Shown here one piece after another: positions 29,651 to 40,210 of a DNA stretch of 47,063 bases. A program made the translations under genes and the position numbers. Position 1 is the first letter of the stretch. Each line of letters starts with the position of its first letter. The notes below the pieces were generated by a model. It saw nothing but the letters and a program-made list of their open reading frames with translations. It had not been told where the DNA came from and searched no databases. Origin of the DNA: an uncultured Bacilli bacterium (GTDB lineage Bacteria; Bacillota_I; Bacilli_A; RF39; UBA660); assembly GCA_947631045.1 (NCBI GenBank), contig CANRJV010000007.1, positions 1 through 47,063 of the forward strand. The letters run 5' to 3'.

Positions 29651-30524
29651 GAAAAAAGCTTTAGGTAGAGGATTAGAACAACTATTTACTAATAACAATG
29701 TTATTGATTTTGACAACTTTGAAAAAGAAATTGTTAAAGAAAATAAGAATGATGTTGTTAATATTAAAGTTGAAGAAATTAGAAGAAATCCTTATCAACC
29801 TCGAACTAACTTTAATGAAGAAAGCTTACAAGAATTAGCGGCTTCCATTAAGGAATATGGGGTAGTGCAACCAATTTTGATTAAACAAAGTATTAAAGGT
29901 TATGAATTAATCGCTGGTGAAAGAAGACTTAGAGCTTCTAAACTAGCTGGTTTAAAAGAAATACCCGCCATTATTAAAGATTTTACCGATCAAGAAATGA
30001 TGGAAATAGCCTTACTTGAAAACATTCAAAGAGAAGATTTGAATGCGATTGATGAGGCTAAAAGTGTTTTAAATATTATTAATCTAAGAGGAATGACCCA
30101 AGAAGAATTTGCAAATAAATTTGGGAAAAGTAGAAGTTATATAACCAATTTATTAGGACTTTTAAAATTACCAGAACCAGTGCAAAAAATGTTAATAAAT
30201 AAAGAAATATCAACATCTCATGGCCGGGCTTTAAGTAAATTAGAAGATGAAAATCAAATAATTGATTTAGCCAAAAGAATTGTTAATGAAAACTTAAATG
30301 TTCGCGATATTGAGAAAATTGTTAGTGGTAAAGAGATGATTAAAAGAAAACCACTAAGAGAAAAAGATATTAACCCTAAATATGAAATGTATGAAAGAGT
30401 TATTAGTGATAAAGTAGGAAATAAAGTTAAAATAAATAAAAATAAAGTGGAAATTACTTTTGATTCTCTTAAAGATTTAGAAAGAATAATGGAAATTTTA
30501 AATATTTCTATTGGTGAAGAATAA
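29640..30524 (+). CDS. parB: Chromosome partitioning protein ParB/Spo0J
   Basis: KKKALGRGLEQLF, RRNPYQPRTNFNEESLQELAASIKEYGVVQPI, GERRLRASKLAGL. Confidence 0.97.
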   Translation: METKKKALGRGLEQLFTNNNVIDFDNFEKEIVKENKNDVVNIKVEEIRRNPYQPRTNFNEESLQELAASIKEYGVVQPILIKQSIKGYELIAGERRLRASKLAGLKEIPAIIKDFTDQEMMEIALLENIQREDLNAIDEAKSVLNIINLRGMTQEEFANKFGKSRSYITNLLGLLKLPEPVQKMLINKEISTSHGRALSKLEDENQIIDLAKRIVNENLNVRDIEKIVSGKEMIKRKPLREKDINPKYEMYERVISDKVGNKVKINKNKVEITFDSLKDLERIMEILNISIGEE

Positions 30525-30721
30525 TGGATAAAGATTTTTCTCTAAATGATGAAGTTATTATGCGGAAAAACCATGCTTGTGGGACTAACTTGTGGACAAT
30601 AACGAGAGTGGGAGTCGATGTTAAAATTAAGTGTAATAACTGTGGGAGAGAAATAATGATGGATAGATTAGAGTTTCAGAAGAAACTAAAGAAGGTGCTT
30701 AAAGATGAGAAGAAGAGCTAG
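30524..30721 (+). CDS. DUF951 family protein
   Basis: LNDEVIMRKNHACGTNLWTITRVGVDVKIKCNNCGREIMMDR. Confidence 0.85.
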   Translation: MDKDFSLNDEVIMRKNHACGTNLWTITRVGVDVKIKCNNCGREIMMDRLEFQKKLKKVLKDEKKS

Positions 30722-32246
30722 AAAAAATAGAAGTGGATTGCATCCACTGATGACGTATGTTGTCCTAATTGTGATAACGATTGTTTTAAGTGGAATACTT
30801 CATTTATTAGATGTTCAAGCTACTTATTATCATATTAATAATATTACTTCTGATATAACACCAGTAACTGAATTAGTTAAATCTTTATTTTCTTTAAGCG
30901 GAATAAAATACATATTTACAAATACAGTAGCTAATTTTGCAAATTTTACAGTTTTATCTAATTTAATAATTCTTTTAATGGGAATTAGTATTATGGACAA
31001 AAGTGGTTTTTTACAAACAGCCATTACTTTGACAACTAAAAGATTAAAGAAAAAGACTGTTACTTTCTTTTTTGTCTTCTTTTGTGTTATAGCAAGTTTA
31101 TTTGGTGATTTATCTTACTTAATATTTATTCCTTTAGGAGCTTTGCTTTTCTATTATGGAAAACGAAATCCAGCGATTGGCATAATTTGTTCTTTTGCTG
31201 CCTTATCTTGTGGTAATGCCATTAATATTTTCTTTACTAGTTCCGATTCAGCTTTATCAACTTACACTAATTTAGTATCTTCAACTATTGATTCTGTCCA
31301 TACTGTTAATGGCTTATCTTTCTTCATCATTATGGCAGTGGCCGTTATATTAGTTTCTTATATTATTACGGTTATTACCGAAAATATTATTGTTAAGAAA
31401 TTACCTAAATATGAATTTACGGAAAGTGAACTTGAAGAAGATATTGTTACTAAAGATGAAAAGAAGGGTATGATTTATGCTTGTTTTAGTGCCTTTATTT
31501 ACTTAATAATTTTTATTTATAGTATTATCCCTGGTTTACCTTTAAGTGGGGCTTTACTTGATTATAGTCAAACAGCTTATATAGATAAATTATTTAGTGT
31601 TAATTCTTTCTTTAGTAATGGGTTTGTTTTCATTGTTACTTTACTATTTATTATCTTAGGTTTATTCTATGGTATAGGTGTTAAAACAATTAAAAATCAT
31701 GAGGACTTCTGTGATAATTTTGGCCATTCCTTAGATGGTATTGGTAATATGTTAGTTATGATATTCTTAGCCTCTATATTTATCAGTATTTTAAAACAAA
31801 CAAATATTGGTAATGTTATTGTGGCTTTTATGAGTGATATAATTACCAAGAGTGGATTTACCGGGTTTCCATTAATAATTTTAGCTTTCCTTGGGGTGAT
31901 GATTTCGACGATTGTAGTGCCATCTAGTACTATTAAATGGTCAATGTTATCATCTACGATGGTTCCATTATTCATGCAAAATGGCATGACTCCTGCCTTT
32001 GCTCAAATCGTTTTTCGTTTTGCCGAAGCCGGAGTTATGAATATTACACCAGTTTTAGCTTATTTTATTGTTTATTTGGCCTTTTTAGAAAAATATAATC
32101 AAAGTGAAGAAAAAATTCATTTAATTGAGTCTATTAAATATCAAATTCCCTATACAATTGTTATTAGTTTAACGCTACTCGTTTTAGTAATTGTCTGGTA
32201 TATTATAGGTATACCACTTGGTATAGGGACATTTCCAACTATGTAG
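30705..32246 (+). CDS. AbgT-family transporter
   Basis: HPLMTYVVLIVITIVLSGILHLL, multispan protein, VVPSSTIKWSMLSSTMVPLFMQ, ITPVLAYFIVYLAF. Confidence 0.85.
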   Translation: MRRRARKNRSGLHPLMTYVVLIVITIVLSGILHLLDVQATYYHINNITSDITPVTELVKSLFSLSGIKYIFTNTVANFANFTVLSNLIILLMGISIMDKSGFLQTAITLTTKRLKKKTVTFFFVFFCVIASLFGDLSYLIFIPLGALLFYYGKRNPAIGIICSFAALSCGNAINIFFTSSDSALSTYTNLVSSTIDSVHTVNGLSFFIIMAVAVILVSYIITVITENIIVKKLPKYEFTESELEEDIVTKDEKKGMIYACFSAFIYLIIFIYSIIPGLPLSGALLDYSQTAYIDKLFSVNSFFSNGFVFIVTLLFIILGLFYGIGVKTIKNHEDFCDNFGHSLDGIGNMLVMIFLASIFISILKQTNIGNVIVAFMSDIITKSGFTGFPLIILAFLGVMISTIVVPSSTIKWSMLSSTMVPLFMQNGMTPAFAQIVFRFAEAGVMNITPVLAYFIVYLAFLEKYNQSEEKIHLIESIKYQIPYTIVISLTLLVLVIVWYIIGIPLGIGTFPTM

Positions 32247-32255
32247 GAGGTAATT

Positions 32256-33356
32256 ATGAGTTTACAAGCAGGCATAGTAGGTTTACCAAATGTTGGTAAA
32301 TCAACCTTATTTAACGCTATTACAAAAAAACATATTCTAGCAGCCAATTATCCTTTTGCGACGATTGAACCTAATGTGGGTGTCGTTGTGGTTCCGGATA
32401 CAAGACTTGATTATTTAGTGAGTTTATATAATCCCAAAAGTGTTGTACCGACAACTTTTGAATTCATCGATATTGCAGGTCTTGTGAGTGGGGCATCAAC
32501 AGGTGAAGGTTTAGGAAATAAATTTTTATCGCATATAAGAGAAGTTGATGCTATTGTCGAAGTGGTAAGATGCTTTGATGATGAAAATATTACCCATGTT
32601 GAGGGTAAAACGGATCCAATTAGAGATGTCGAAATAATTAATACCGAATTAATTTTATCGGATTTAGAAATTGTGGCTAATAGGCTTGGTAAAATTGAGA
32701 AAAAAGCCGAAACAACAAAAGATAAAGAGGCTCTAAAAGAAGTAAGTGTTTTAAAAAGAATTAAAGATAGTCTCGAAAAAAGTATTCCGGTAAGATTATT
32801 AGAATTTACCGAAGATGAAATTGATATAATTAAGAATTTTAATTTAATAACTTTTAAAAAAATTATTTATGTTGCCAATGTATCAGAAGAGAGTGCTTCG
32901 GCGGGAGATAATGAATATTCTCTAATCTTAAAAGAATATGCGGCGAAAGAAAAGGCTAGTGTGGTGGTAATGTGTGCCAAATTAGAAAGTGATTTAGCCG
33001 ATTATCCTGATGAAGAAAAAGAGGCCTTCTTAAAAGATTTAGGGATTGCCAATAGTGGTTTAGATAAATTAATTTTTGCTACTTATGATTTATTAGGTCT
33101 CGCAACATTTTTTACATCTGGACCTGATGAATGCCGGGCATGGACTTTTAGAAAAGGCATGAAAGCTCCTAAGTGTGCGGGCATAATTCATAGCGATTTT
33201 GAAAGAGGATTTATTAAAGCCGAAGTTATGAGTTTTGATGATTTAAAAGAATTAGGTAGTGAACTGAAAGTTAAAGAAGCTGGTCGTTTAAGACTGGAAG
33301 GCAAAGACTATGAAGTAATGGATGGCGACATTTGTTACTTTAGATTTAATGTTTAG
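32256..33356 (+). CDS. ychF: Redox-regulated ATPase YchF (Obg-family GTPase)
   Basis: AGIVGLPNVGKSTLFNAITKK, NYPFATIEPNVG, TSGPDECRAWTFRKGMKAPKCAGIIHSDFERGFIKAEV. Confidence 0.97.
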   Translation: MSLQAGIVGLPNVGKSTLFNAITKKHILAANYPFATIEPNVGVVVVPDTRLDYLVSLYNPKSVVPTTFEFIDIAGLVSGASTGEGLGNKFLSHIREVDAIVEVVRCFDDENITHVEGKTDPIRDVEIINTELILSDLEIVANRLGKIEKKAETTKDKEALKEVSVLKRIKDSLEKSIPVRLLEFTEDEIDIIKNFNLITFKKIIYVANVSEESASAGDNEYSLILKEYAAKEKASVVVMCAKLESDLADYPDEEKEAFLKDLGIANSGLDKLIFATYDLLGLATFFTSGPDECRAWTFRKGMKAPKCAGIIHSDFERGFIKAEVMSFDDLKELGSELKVKEAGRLRLEGKDYEVMDGDICYFRFNV

Positions 33357-33370
33357 AAAGGGGTATTATA

Positions 33371-34540
33371 ATGGCTAAAAATATGGTAAATGATATTATT
33401 GAAAGAATCGTAGAAATAATTAATTTAAGCGAAAAGAAAGAAAAAGAGTTAGCAAATTCGGGTAGCGAAGAAGTCTTAACCGAAGAATTTTTAGGTTATT
33501 ATATTCTTAAAGAATACTTAAAAGAATTTAAAGATTTATGTGATGCTGAAAGAACTATTTTGATTTTTCAAAATACCTCGGCTCCTTTAGCGTTAAATAA
33601 AAAATTAATTGATAAATGCGATTCAGTAATTGCGGCCAAAGAAGAAAATGCATCTTTATATGAAGAGTTAAAAAATCTTCTTATGAACGCTCTTGGTAAA
33701 AGTTTAGAAGAATTAGCCGAAATAAATGGGTATTATATTGAAAGAAAAAGTTTGTCTAAATTTCATGAATTAGACCATAAATTAAAATTTACCAATGCCA
33801 TTAATTATACTCCCGAAGAAGTTACGGAACAATTAAATCATGCTGCCATTAATAATCCAGCCGCTCGGAAAAGAAGAATTGACCGGTATCGGGTTGTTAA
33901 TAAAATTATTAGTTTTAATGCTTATAAGAATAAAGGAAATCTTTCTTTAGGAATGGCGAATATTCGGCAAGATTTACTTGATTCTAAACATTTAGAAATT
34001 GTTTGTCTTGGTTTATTTGGGCATTTAGATTTAGATGGGGTTAGAAGTTTAGGCTATATTTACCCTGAAAAAGAGTATACCGAGTTATTAAGCGAACTTT
34101 CCACTTGGGGATTTTTTGAACCCGAAGAATTATTAGATTTAAAAGATAATCATGCAATTGTGGAAAATCCTAAATTAACGGAAATTATTGGGCAACTTGC
34201 TTTACAAAAAGATTTAACTTTTGCAGGTATTTACGAATTTAGAAATATCGAAGGAATTGGTATGGAAGGGGTTAAAACCATGATTAATATTCTTCATATG
34301 ATTAAAGCTTTATCAGATGAAGAATATCGGAAATATACAACTTTTGAAATATCAAGAGAATTAGGAGTACCTTTTAATACCTTTAAAAGTCCGGAAGAAG
34401 AGGTCAATCCGGAATTTATGAATGCTCTTATGGCTTATGCAGAAAGTATGGGCTTAGGAAAGACCAAAGAAGAAATTTTACAAAATTTACAAAATTCTTC
34501 TTTAGAAAATCCGGAACTTAAAAATGGAACCAGTTTATAG
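33371..34540 (+). CDS. Hypothetical protein
   Basis: 389-aa ORF with no recognisable family by eye. Confidence 0.5.
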   Translation: MAKNMVNDIIERIVEIINLSEKKEKELANSGSEEVLTEEFLGYYILKEYLKEFKDLCDAERTILIFQNTSAPLALNKKLIDKCDSVIAAKEENASLYEELKNLLMNALGKSLEELAEINGYYIERKSLSKFHELDHKLKFTNAINYTPEEVTEQLNHAAINNPAARKRRIDRYRVVNKIISFNAYKNKGNLSLGMANIRQDLLDSKHLEIVCLGLFGHLDLDGVRSLGYIYPEKEYTELLSELSTWGFFEPEELLDLKDNHAIVENPKLTEIIGQLALQKDLTFAGIYEFRNIEGIGMEGVKTMINILHMIKALSDEEYRKYTTFEISRELGVPFNTFKSPEEEVNPEFMNALMAYAESMGLGKTKEEILQNLQNSSLENPELKNGTSL

Positions 34541-34632
34541 CTGTTTTTTCATATTTTAAAATCTCTTTTAATATAAATAAATAGGGCATTTAATTGTTTA
34601 CAATTAAGGTTATTTTTGATATACTATATGGC

Positions 34633-34685
34633 GAGTAAATTGATTACTCCTTGCTTTTTTATAAAAGCCAAAAGACCATAAGGAG
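34633..34685 (+). promoter_or_regulatory. rpsF leader with possible alternating structure sequestering the Shine-Dalgarno
   Basis: GAGTAA/TTACTC hairpin overlaps CTCCTT (34647-34652), which is complementary to the rpsF SD AAGGAG (34680-34685); second hairpin GCTTTT/AAAAGC between. Confidence 0.5.
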
Positions 34686-34693
34686 GTGGAAAG

Positions 34694-34984
34694 ATGACTA
34701 ATTATGAAATTATGTTTATTGTTAAAGCAACTTTAGATGATGCAGCATTAAATAATGTTGTTAAAGAAACTCAAAAATTAATTACTGACAATAAATCAAA
34801 AGTTATCGAATTCAAGGATATGGGTAGAAAAAAACTTGCTTATCCAATTAACAAAGAAGTTAGTGGTTTTTACTATTTAATGAATGTAGAGGCTACTCAT
34901 GAAGTAATCCGTGAATTTGATCGTAAACTTCGTATTAATGAAAATATTTTAAGACATTTAATCTTAAAAAAAGAAAGCGAGTAG
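34694..34984 (+). CDS. rpsF: 30S ribosomal protein S6
   Basis: NYEIMFIVKATLDD...DMGRKKLAYPINKEVSGFYYLMN. Confidence 0.96.
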   Translation: MTNYEIMFIVKATLDDAALNNVVKETQKLITDNKSKVIEFKDMGRKKLAYPINKEVSGFYYLMNVEATHEVIREFDRKLRINENILRHLILKKESE

Positions 34985-34987
34985 AGC

Positions 34988-35461
34988 ATGAATAAAGTAT
35001 TATTAGTAGGAAGACTAACAAGAGATCCAGAGTTAAGAACAACTCCAAGTGGAATGGCTGTAACAAGATTTACTATAGCTGTTTCCCAAAACTTTACCAA
35101 TAAAAATGGGGAAAGAGGAGCGGACTTTATAAATTGTAGTGCTTGGGGAAGACAAGCTGATAATATTTCGAAATATTGTCATAAGGGTTCATTAGTATCA
35201 GCAGAAGGTCGAATTAGAACGGGAAGCTATGATGCTCAAGATGGTACCAAAAGATATACAACTGAGGTTGTATGTGATACAGTTAACTTCTTAAGTTCTA
35301 AGAATAATACTGATGGTATTGGTACCAATAGAGAAGCATCACCAATGCCTAATGACGATGTTATTCCTGATATGAATTTAGAAAGTGCTGACTTAACGGA
35401 AGATCCTTTTAAGAGTTTTGGCGAAGAAATTACTTTAAGTAGTGATGATCTACCATTCTAA
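34988..35461 (+). CDS. ssb: Single-stranded DNA-binding protein
   Basis: MNKVLLVGRLTRDPELRTTPSGMAVTRFTIAV; acidic tail DDLPF. Confidence 0.97.
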   Translation: MNKVLLVGRLTRDPELRTTPSGMAVTRFTIAVSQNFTNKNGERGADFINCSAWGRQADNISKYCHKGSLVSAEGRIRTGSYDAQDGTKRYTTEVVCDTVNFLSSKNNTDGIGTNREASPMPNDDVIPDMNLESADLTEDPFKSFGEEITLSSDDLPF

Positions 35462-35480
35462 TTGAAGGAGGGAAAATAAA

Positions 35481-35696
35481 ATGGCTGAATTTTATCGTAA
35501 GAAAAAGAAAATATGTCAAATGTGCGCTGGTAAAAGTGTTGATTATAAAGATGTTATGATTATTAACAAATATATAAATGAAAAAGGTAAAATATTACCT
35601 AGACGAGTAACTGGTGCTTGTGCTAAACATCAAAGACATATTGCTGAACAAGTTAAATATGCTAGATTTATGGCTTTAATACCATATGTTAAATAA
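35481..35696 (+). CDS. rpsR: 30S ribosomal protein S18
   Basis: DYKDVMIINKYINEKGKILPRRVTGACAKHQRHIAEQVKYARFMALIPYV. Confidence 0.97.
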   Translation: MAEFYRKKKKICQMCAGKSVDYKDVMIINKYINEKGKILPRRVTGACAKHQRHIAEQVKYARFMALIPYVK

Positions 35697-35700
35697 TTTA

Positions 35701-35728
35701 ATTCACAATTAATTTTGTGAATTTTTTT
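35701..35728 (+). terminator. Rho-independent terminator after rpsR
   Basis: ATTCACAA-ttaatt-TTGTGAATTTTTTT. Confidence 0.75.
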
Positions 35729-35865
35729 AATTCTAAAAATTGTTAGACTTACCACATTTGATGCCAATTCCTATAGAATTGGCAAAAAAGTTTTAAAAAC
35801 TAATTAAAAATTAATTTTAAAAAAAGGAAATCACTCCCTAAACTACTATATATATAAGTGAAGGG

Positions 35866-36102
35866 GTGAAAAAGATGAAAAAATTAAATTTTAAAATTTT
35901 TTATTACATTATTAAAGAAATGAGGAATAATAATGTAATTACGGAAAATGCTTTAGCGGAAAATTTAAATGTTTCCGAAAGGACAATCAGAAGGTATATT
36001 AAAATCCTTAAAGATAAGGAGATAATTTTTTTAGAAGGGTATGGCGAAAAAAGAATATGGATGGTAAATGATAAATTTTTTAAAGATAATTTACTTAAAT
36101 AG
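35866..36102 (+). CDS. HTH-domain protein (winged-helix HTH_11-like)
   Basis: ITENALAENLNVSERTIRRYIKILKDKEIIFLEGYGEKRIW. Confidence 0.7.
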   Translation: MKKMKKLNFKIFYYIIKEMRNNNVITENALAENLNVSERTIRRYIKILKDKEIIFLEGYGEKRIWMVNDKFFKDNLLK

Positions 36103-36145
36103 CAGTTACATGATATAATATAAGAGACATTTTAGAGGAGGAAAT

Positions 36146-36586
36146 ATGAAAGTTATTTTACTTAAAGATGTTAAGGGGAAAGGTAAAAAAGACGATATTA
36201 TTGAAGTATCAGATGGTTATGGTAATAATTATTTAATTAAAAATAAATTAGGAGTTTCTTATACTAAAGGAAGTAAAGAAGTTTTAGATAAAGAAATAAA
36301 GTTAAGACAAGAAGAAGAGGATACATTAGTAAAAAGTTTAGAAGAAGTAAAGAAAAAATTAGAAAATAAGACCTTTAGTTTTAAAGTTAAAACAGGGGCT
36401 CAAGATAAAGTATTTGGAAATATTTCTACTAAACAAATAAGTGATGAACTTAAGAAAAAAGGTTTTGATATTGATAAAAAAAATATTAATACATTTGGTA
36501 ATATCGATTCTTTAGGAATTCATAAAGTCGAAATTACTTTGCATAAGAAAGTGAAATTTAATATAAATATTGAAGTTAGTAAGTAG
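36146..36586 (+). CDS. rplI: 50S ribosomal protein L9
   Basis: MKVILLKDVKGKGKKDDIIEVSDGYGNNYLIKNKLG. Confidence 0.96.
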   Translation: MKVILLKDVKGKGKKDDIIEVSDGYGNNYLIKNKLGVSYTKGSKEVLDKEIKLRQEEEDTLVKSLEEVKKKLENKTFSFKVKTGAQDKVFGNISTKQISDELKKKGFDIDKKNINTFGNIDSLGIHKVEITLHKKVKFNINIEVSK

Positions 36587-36594
36587 GTGATAAA

Positions 36595-37938
36595 ATGGCT
36601 AGAGTAATGCCTTCAAATAAAGAAGCCGAAATGAGTGTTTTAGGAGTTGCATTCATTGATAATAGTTTAGTGGATACAATAGTTGAGGAAATAAACTCAG
36701 ATATGTTTTTTGATGAAAGAAATAAATATTTATTCGAAGCCATTAAAGAACTACATGATAATAACATTCCGATAGATGCAGGAATGATTAAAGAAGAATT
36801 AGATAAAAAGAAAAGATTAAATGCTATTGGAGGTCTTCCTTATATTAGTGAAGTAATAGATTCTGTTATTACAACCGCTAATTTAAGTTATTATTTAAAT
36901 ATTATTAAAGAGCATGCAACAAGAAGAAATTTAATTAATACGGCAACAGAGATAATTAATGAAGCCTATGATGAAGAGAATATTACGAATGTTTTAGATG
37001 ATGCCGAAAAAAATATTTTAAATGTTGTTAAAACCAGAACAGTTAAAGACTTTGTTCCTATTCATGAAATACTTAGAAGAGCCCAAGAAAAATTAGAAGA
37101 ACTAGCCAGAACTAAAAAATTAATAACTGGCTTAGAAACAGGATTTTATGATTTTGACCGGATAACAACTGGTTTTCAACCAGGCGAATTAATTATTCTA
37201 GCGGCTCGTCCTGGTATGGGAAAAACAGCGCTAGCTTTAAATATGGCAACTTATGCGGCGAGGACAACAGATAAAGCGGTGGCCATATTCAACTTAGAAA
37301 TGCCTGCAGAACAATTAGTTAACCGAATTATTAGTGCTCAAGGAGGCATTGATAGTTATAAACTCCAAACTGGATCTATGCAAGAAAGAGATTGGAAAAG
37401 ATATAATGAGGCCATGAATAATTTAGCCGAGACTAATCTTTATATTGAAGATAATTCGGGGATAACTATTTCGGAAATAAAGGCTAAATGTCGAAGACTA
37501 TACAATATGCCTAAAGGTTTAGGTCTAGTTGTTATCGATTACTTACAATTAGTAACAACCGGTAATAAGAGAGTGGAATCAAGACAAGTAGAAGTATCAG
37601 AAATTAGCCGTAATTTAAAAACTATGGCTTTGGAATTTAATGTTCCGATTATTGCTTGTGCCCAACTATCCAGAAATGCCGAAAGACGGGAAAGCAATAT
37701 GCCAATGCTTGCCGATTTAAGAGAATCTGGTTCTATTGAACAAGACGCCGATATTGTTTTATTTATTAATAGAAAAGACTACTATGAAGCCAAAAAAGAT
37801 CAAAATGAAAAAATTGTTCCAGCTGAACTTGTCATTGCTAAACATCGGAAGGGTTCTTTAGGAACAGTCGATTTATTATTTGAACTCAATATGAGTGCTT
37901 TTCGAAATGTAGCTCATGAAAATAAGGATGAAGATTAA
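36595..37938 (+). CDS. dnaB: Replicative DNA helicase
   Basis: MPSNKEAEMSVLGVAFID, LIILAARPGMGKTALALNMA, VIDYLQLV, QLSRNAERR. Confidence 0.97.
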   Translation: MARVMPSNKEAEMSVLGVAFIDNSLVDTIVEEINSDMFFDERNKYLFEAIKELHDNNIPIDAGMIKEELDKKKRLNAIGGLPYISEVIDSVITTANLSYYLNIIKEHATRRNLINTATEIINEAYDEENITNVLDDAEKNILNVVKTRTVKDFVPIHEILRRAQEKLEELARTKKLITGLETGFYDFDRITTGFQPGELIILAARPGMGKTALALNMATYAARTTDKAVAIFNLEMPAEQLVNRIISAQGGIDSYKLQTGSMQERDWKRYNEAMNNLAETNLYIEDNSGITISEIKAKCRRLYNMPKGLGLVVIDYLQLVTTGNKRVESRQVEVSEISRNLKTMALEFNVPIIACAQLSRNAERRESNMPMLADLRESGSIEQDADIVLFINRKDYYEAKKDQNEKIVPAELVIAKHRKGSLGTVDLLFELNMSAFRNVAHENKDED

Positions 37939-39449
37939 TGAAAATAAGTGAAAAAATAATTACAGAAATGCTTTGTTTAATTGTTATCTTTTTATTCTTT
38001 TTATTTAATAGTGTCCATGTTGTTAATAACCCTATTAATAAAATGTATAATGTTTATTTAGATGGGGAAGTAATTGGCAGTATTAAAGATAAAGATGCTT
38101 TATACAAATTAATTGATGAAAGACAACAAGTAATCAAAGATAAATATCATGTTAAGAATGTTTACCCTCCTAATGGTCTTCAAATAGTGGAAGAATATTC
38201 TTATAATTCAAAAGTTTCCGATTTAAATGAAATTTATAATAAAATTGAAGAAACGCAAGATTTTACTATTTATGGCTATGAAGTTCAAGTCTCCGCCTAT
38301 AATGAGCATGAAGCTTTTACATTTAATATTTTAGATAAAAATATTTTAAAAGAAGCTATTGAAAAATTTGTGTTAGCTTTTATTAATGAAGAAGATTATG
38401 AAGATTATATTAATGGAACCCAAGAGGAATTAGATGATATTGGTTTAACTTATGAAGATATGGATATTTTAGAAGATATATCCATAAGAGAAAGATATAT
38501 TAGTATTAATGATAAAATATATGAAGATAGTGATTCATTAGCTCAAGAGTTATTATTTGGTTTTGATTATGATGAACATAGTTATACGATTAAAGAAGGC
38601 GATACCATTGAGTCTATCAGTGATGCCAATACTTTAAATACGCAAGAATTTTTAATTGCTAATCCGCAATATACTAGTAAAGATTCTCTTCTTACTGTGG
38701 GAGATACTGTTAATATTACTCTTATTAATCCCCAAATATCATTTAGTTATAACATTAATGAAATAGAAGAAGTCGTAACGGAATTTACAACTAAAATTGA
38801 AAGAGATAATAGTAAACCACCTAGTTATTCTGAGGTAACGGTTAATGGAATGAATGGTTTAAAAATTCAAGAAAAACATTATAATGTTATCAATGGTGAA
38901 CCAAATAGTAATGTTGATGTTAAAGATAAAGAAATAATTAGAGAAGTTGTCGATAGAGTAATAACGAGAGGAAGAGTTGATAAATCTTGGGGTACTCAAA
39001 GTATTCAAGATACGGGTTCTGGATGGCGTTGGCCTACAGGTAATCCATTCTCAGTTACTTCAGAGTTTGCTCCTCGTTGGGGTAAACATCACAATGGTAT
39101 CGATATTTCTGGTACTGGTTTTGGTTCTAAGATTTATGCTGCCAATGATGGTAAAGTGGTAACAGTTTCTAAAGGCTGTGCTGATTATGGTTATTATGGT
39201 AGTACCTGTGGTGGTGGATTTGGTAATTATGTTGTGATTGAACACGATAATAATATTTATACTACTTATGCCCATATGTTAGGAACTATCCCGGTTAAAG
39301 TAGGTCAAACCGTATCAAGAGGTACAGTAATAGGTTATATGGGTGATAGTGGTTCTTCCACAGGTACGCATCTTCACTTTGGTTTCTCAATGGGTAATCC
39401 AAATGCTGGCGGAACTTACTACAATCCGAGGGAATTATATCGACAATGA
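37938..39449 (+). CDS. M23 peptidase with LysM and G5-like domains
   Basis: SYTIKEGDTIESISDANTLNTQEFLIANPQ; HHNGIDISGTGFGSKIYAANDGKVV, HLHFGFSMG. Confidence 0.92.
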   Translation: MKISEKIITEMLCLIVIFLFFLFNSVHVVNNPINKMYNVYLDGEVIGSIKDKDALYKLIDERQQVIKDKYHVKNVYPPNGLQIVEEYSYNSKVSDLNEIYNKIEETQDFTIYGYEVQVSAYNEHEAFTFNILDKNILKEAIEKFVLAFINEEDYEDYINGTQEELDDIGLTYEDMDILEDISIRERYISINDKIYEDSDSLAQELLFGFDYDEHSYTIKEGDTIESISDANTLNTQEFLIANPQYTSKDSLLTVGDTVNITLINPQISFSYNINEIEEVVTEFTTKIERDNSKPPSYSEVTVNGMNGLKIQEKHYNVINGEPNSNVDVKDKEIIREVVDRVITRGRVDKSWGTQSIQDTGSGWRWPTGNPFSVTSEFAPRWGKHHNGIDISGTGFGSKIYAANDGKVVTVSKGCADYGYYGSTCGGGFGNYVVIEHDNNIYTTYAHMLGTIPVKVGQTVSRGTVIGYMGDSGSSTGTHLHFGFSMGNPNAGGTYYNPRELYRQ

Positions 39450-40210
39450 AAGTTTGTGTATTTGCCAGTGGCTCTAAAGGAAATGTCACTTATATAGAAA
39501 CTAAAAATCATCATATATTATTGGATATGGGAAAAACCAAAAAATACATTGTTGATGCTTTGAAAAAAATAGACGTTAAGCCGGAAGATATTGATATTAT
39601 TCTTATTAGCCATTTACATACTGATCATATTTCGGCTTTAGAAACGTTTATTAAAAGTTATAAAGCAACAGTCTGTATGCCGGAAGAAATGTTTTTAAGC
39701 CTAGATAGTCTTAAAAATTATGACCATATAAAAATATATGATGATGAAATAGATTTTGAAGATTTAAAAATATATGCGATAAAATCTAGTCACGATGCCG
39801 TGGCCTCTCGAAACTTTATTATTGAAGAAGGAAATTCTTCTATTGTTCAAATAACGGATACTGGTTATATAAGAAGTAAGTATTTTAACCTATTAAAAAA
39901 CCGAGATATCTATTTAATGGAAAGTAACCACGATGTTGAAATGTTAACTCATGGTCCTTATCCGGAATGGACAAAAAAAAGAATATTAAGTGATGAAGGC
40001 CACTTATCTAATCAAGCCAGTGGATTTTATTTAGCCAAATTAATTGGGGATAAAACGAAAAAAGTATATTTAATGCACTTAAGTGAAATAAATAATACAC
40101 CTGATGCCGCCTTAGAAACTGTTAAGGATAGTTTAAAAGAGTATAATGTTAATTTTGATAATATTGAATGTGCTAAACCAAATGAAATAAGTGAAGTGAT
40201 AGTATTATGA
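39446..40210 (+). CDS. walJ: MBL-fold metallohydrolase, WalJ/YycJ family
   Basis: MKVCVFASGSKGNVTYIE, LISHLHTDHISAL; adjacent to rlmH. Confidence 0.85.
   Translation: MKVCVFASGSKGNVTYIETKNHHILLDMGKTKKYIVDALKKIDVKPEDIDIILISHLHTDHISALETFIKSYKATVCMPEEMFLSLDSLKNYDHIKIYDDEIDFEDLKIYAIKSSHDAVASRNFIIEEGNSSIVQITDTGYIRSKYFNLLKNRDIYLMESNHDVEMLTHGPYPEWTKKRILSDEGHLSNQASGFYLAKLIGDKTKKVYLMHLSEINNTPDAALETVKDSLKEYNVNFDNIECAKPNEISEVIVL

Noticed and set aside
39060-39275. Antisense ORF in the M23 peptidase gene
   Set aside because: Low-complexity Ile/Thr-rich translation of the opposite strand of a clear LytM-type domain.
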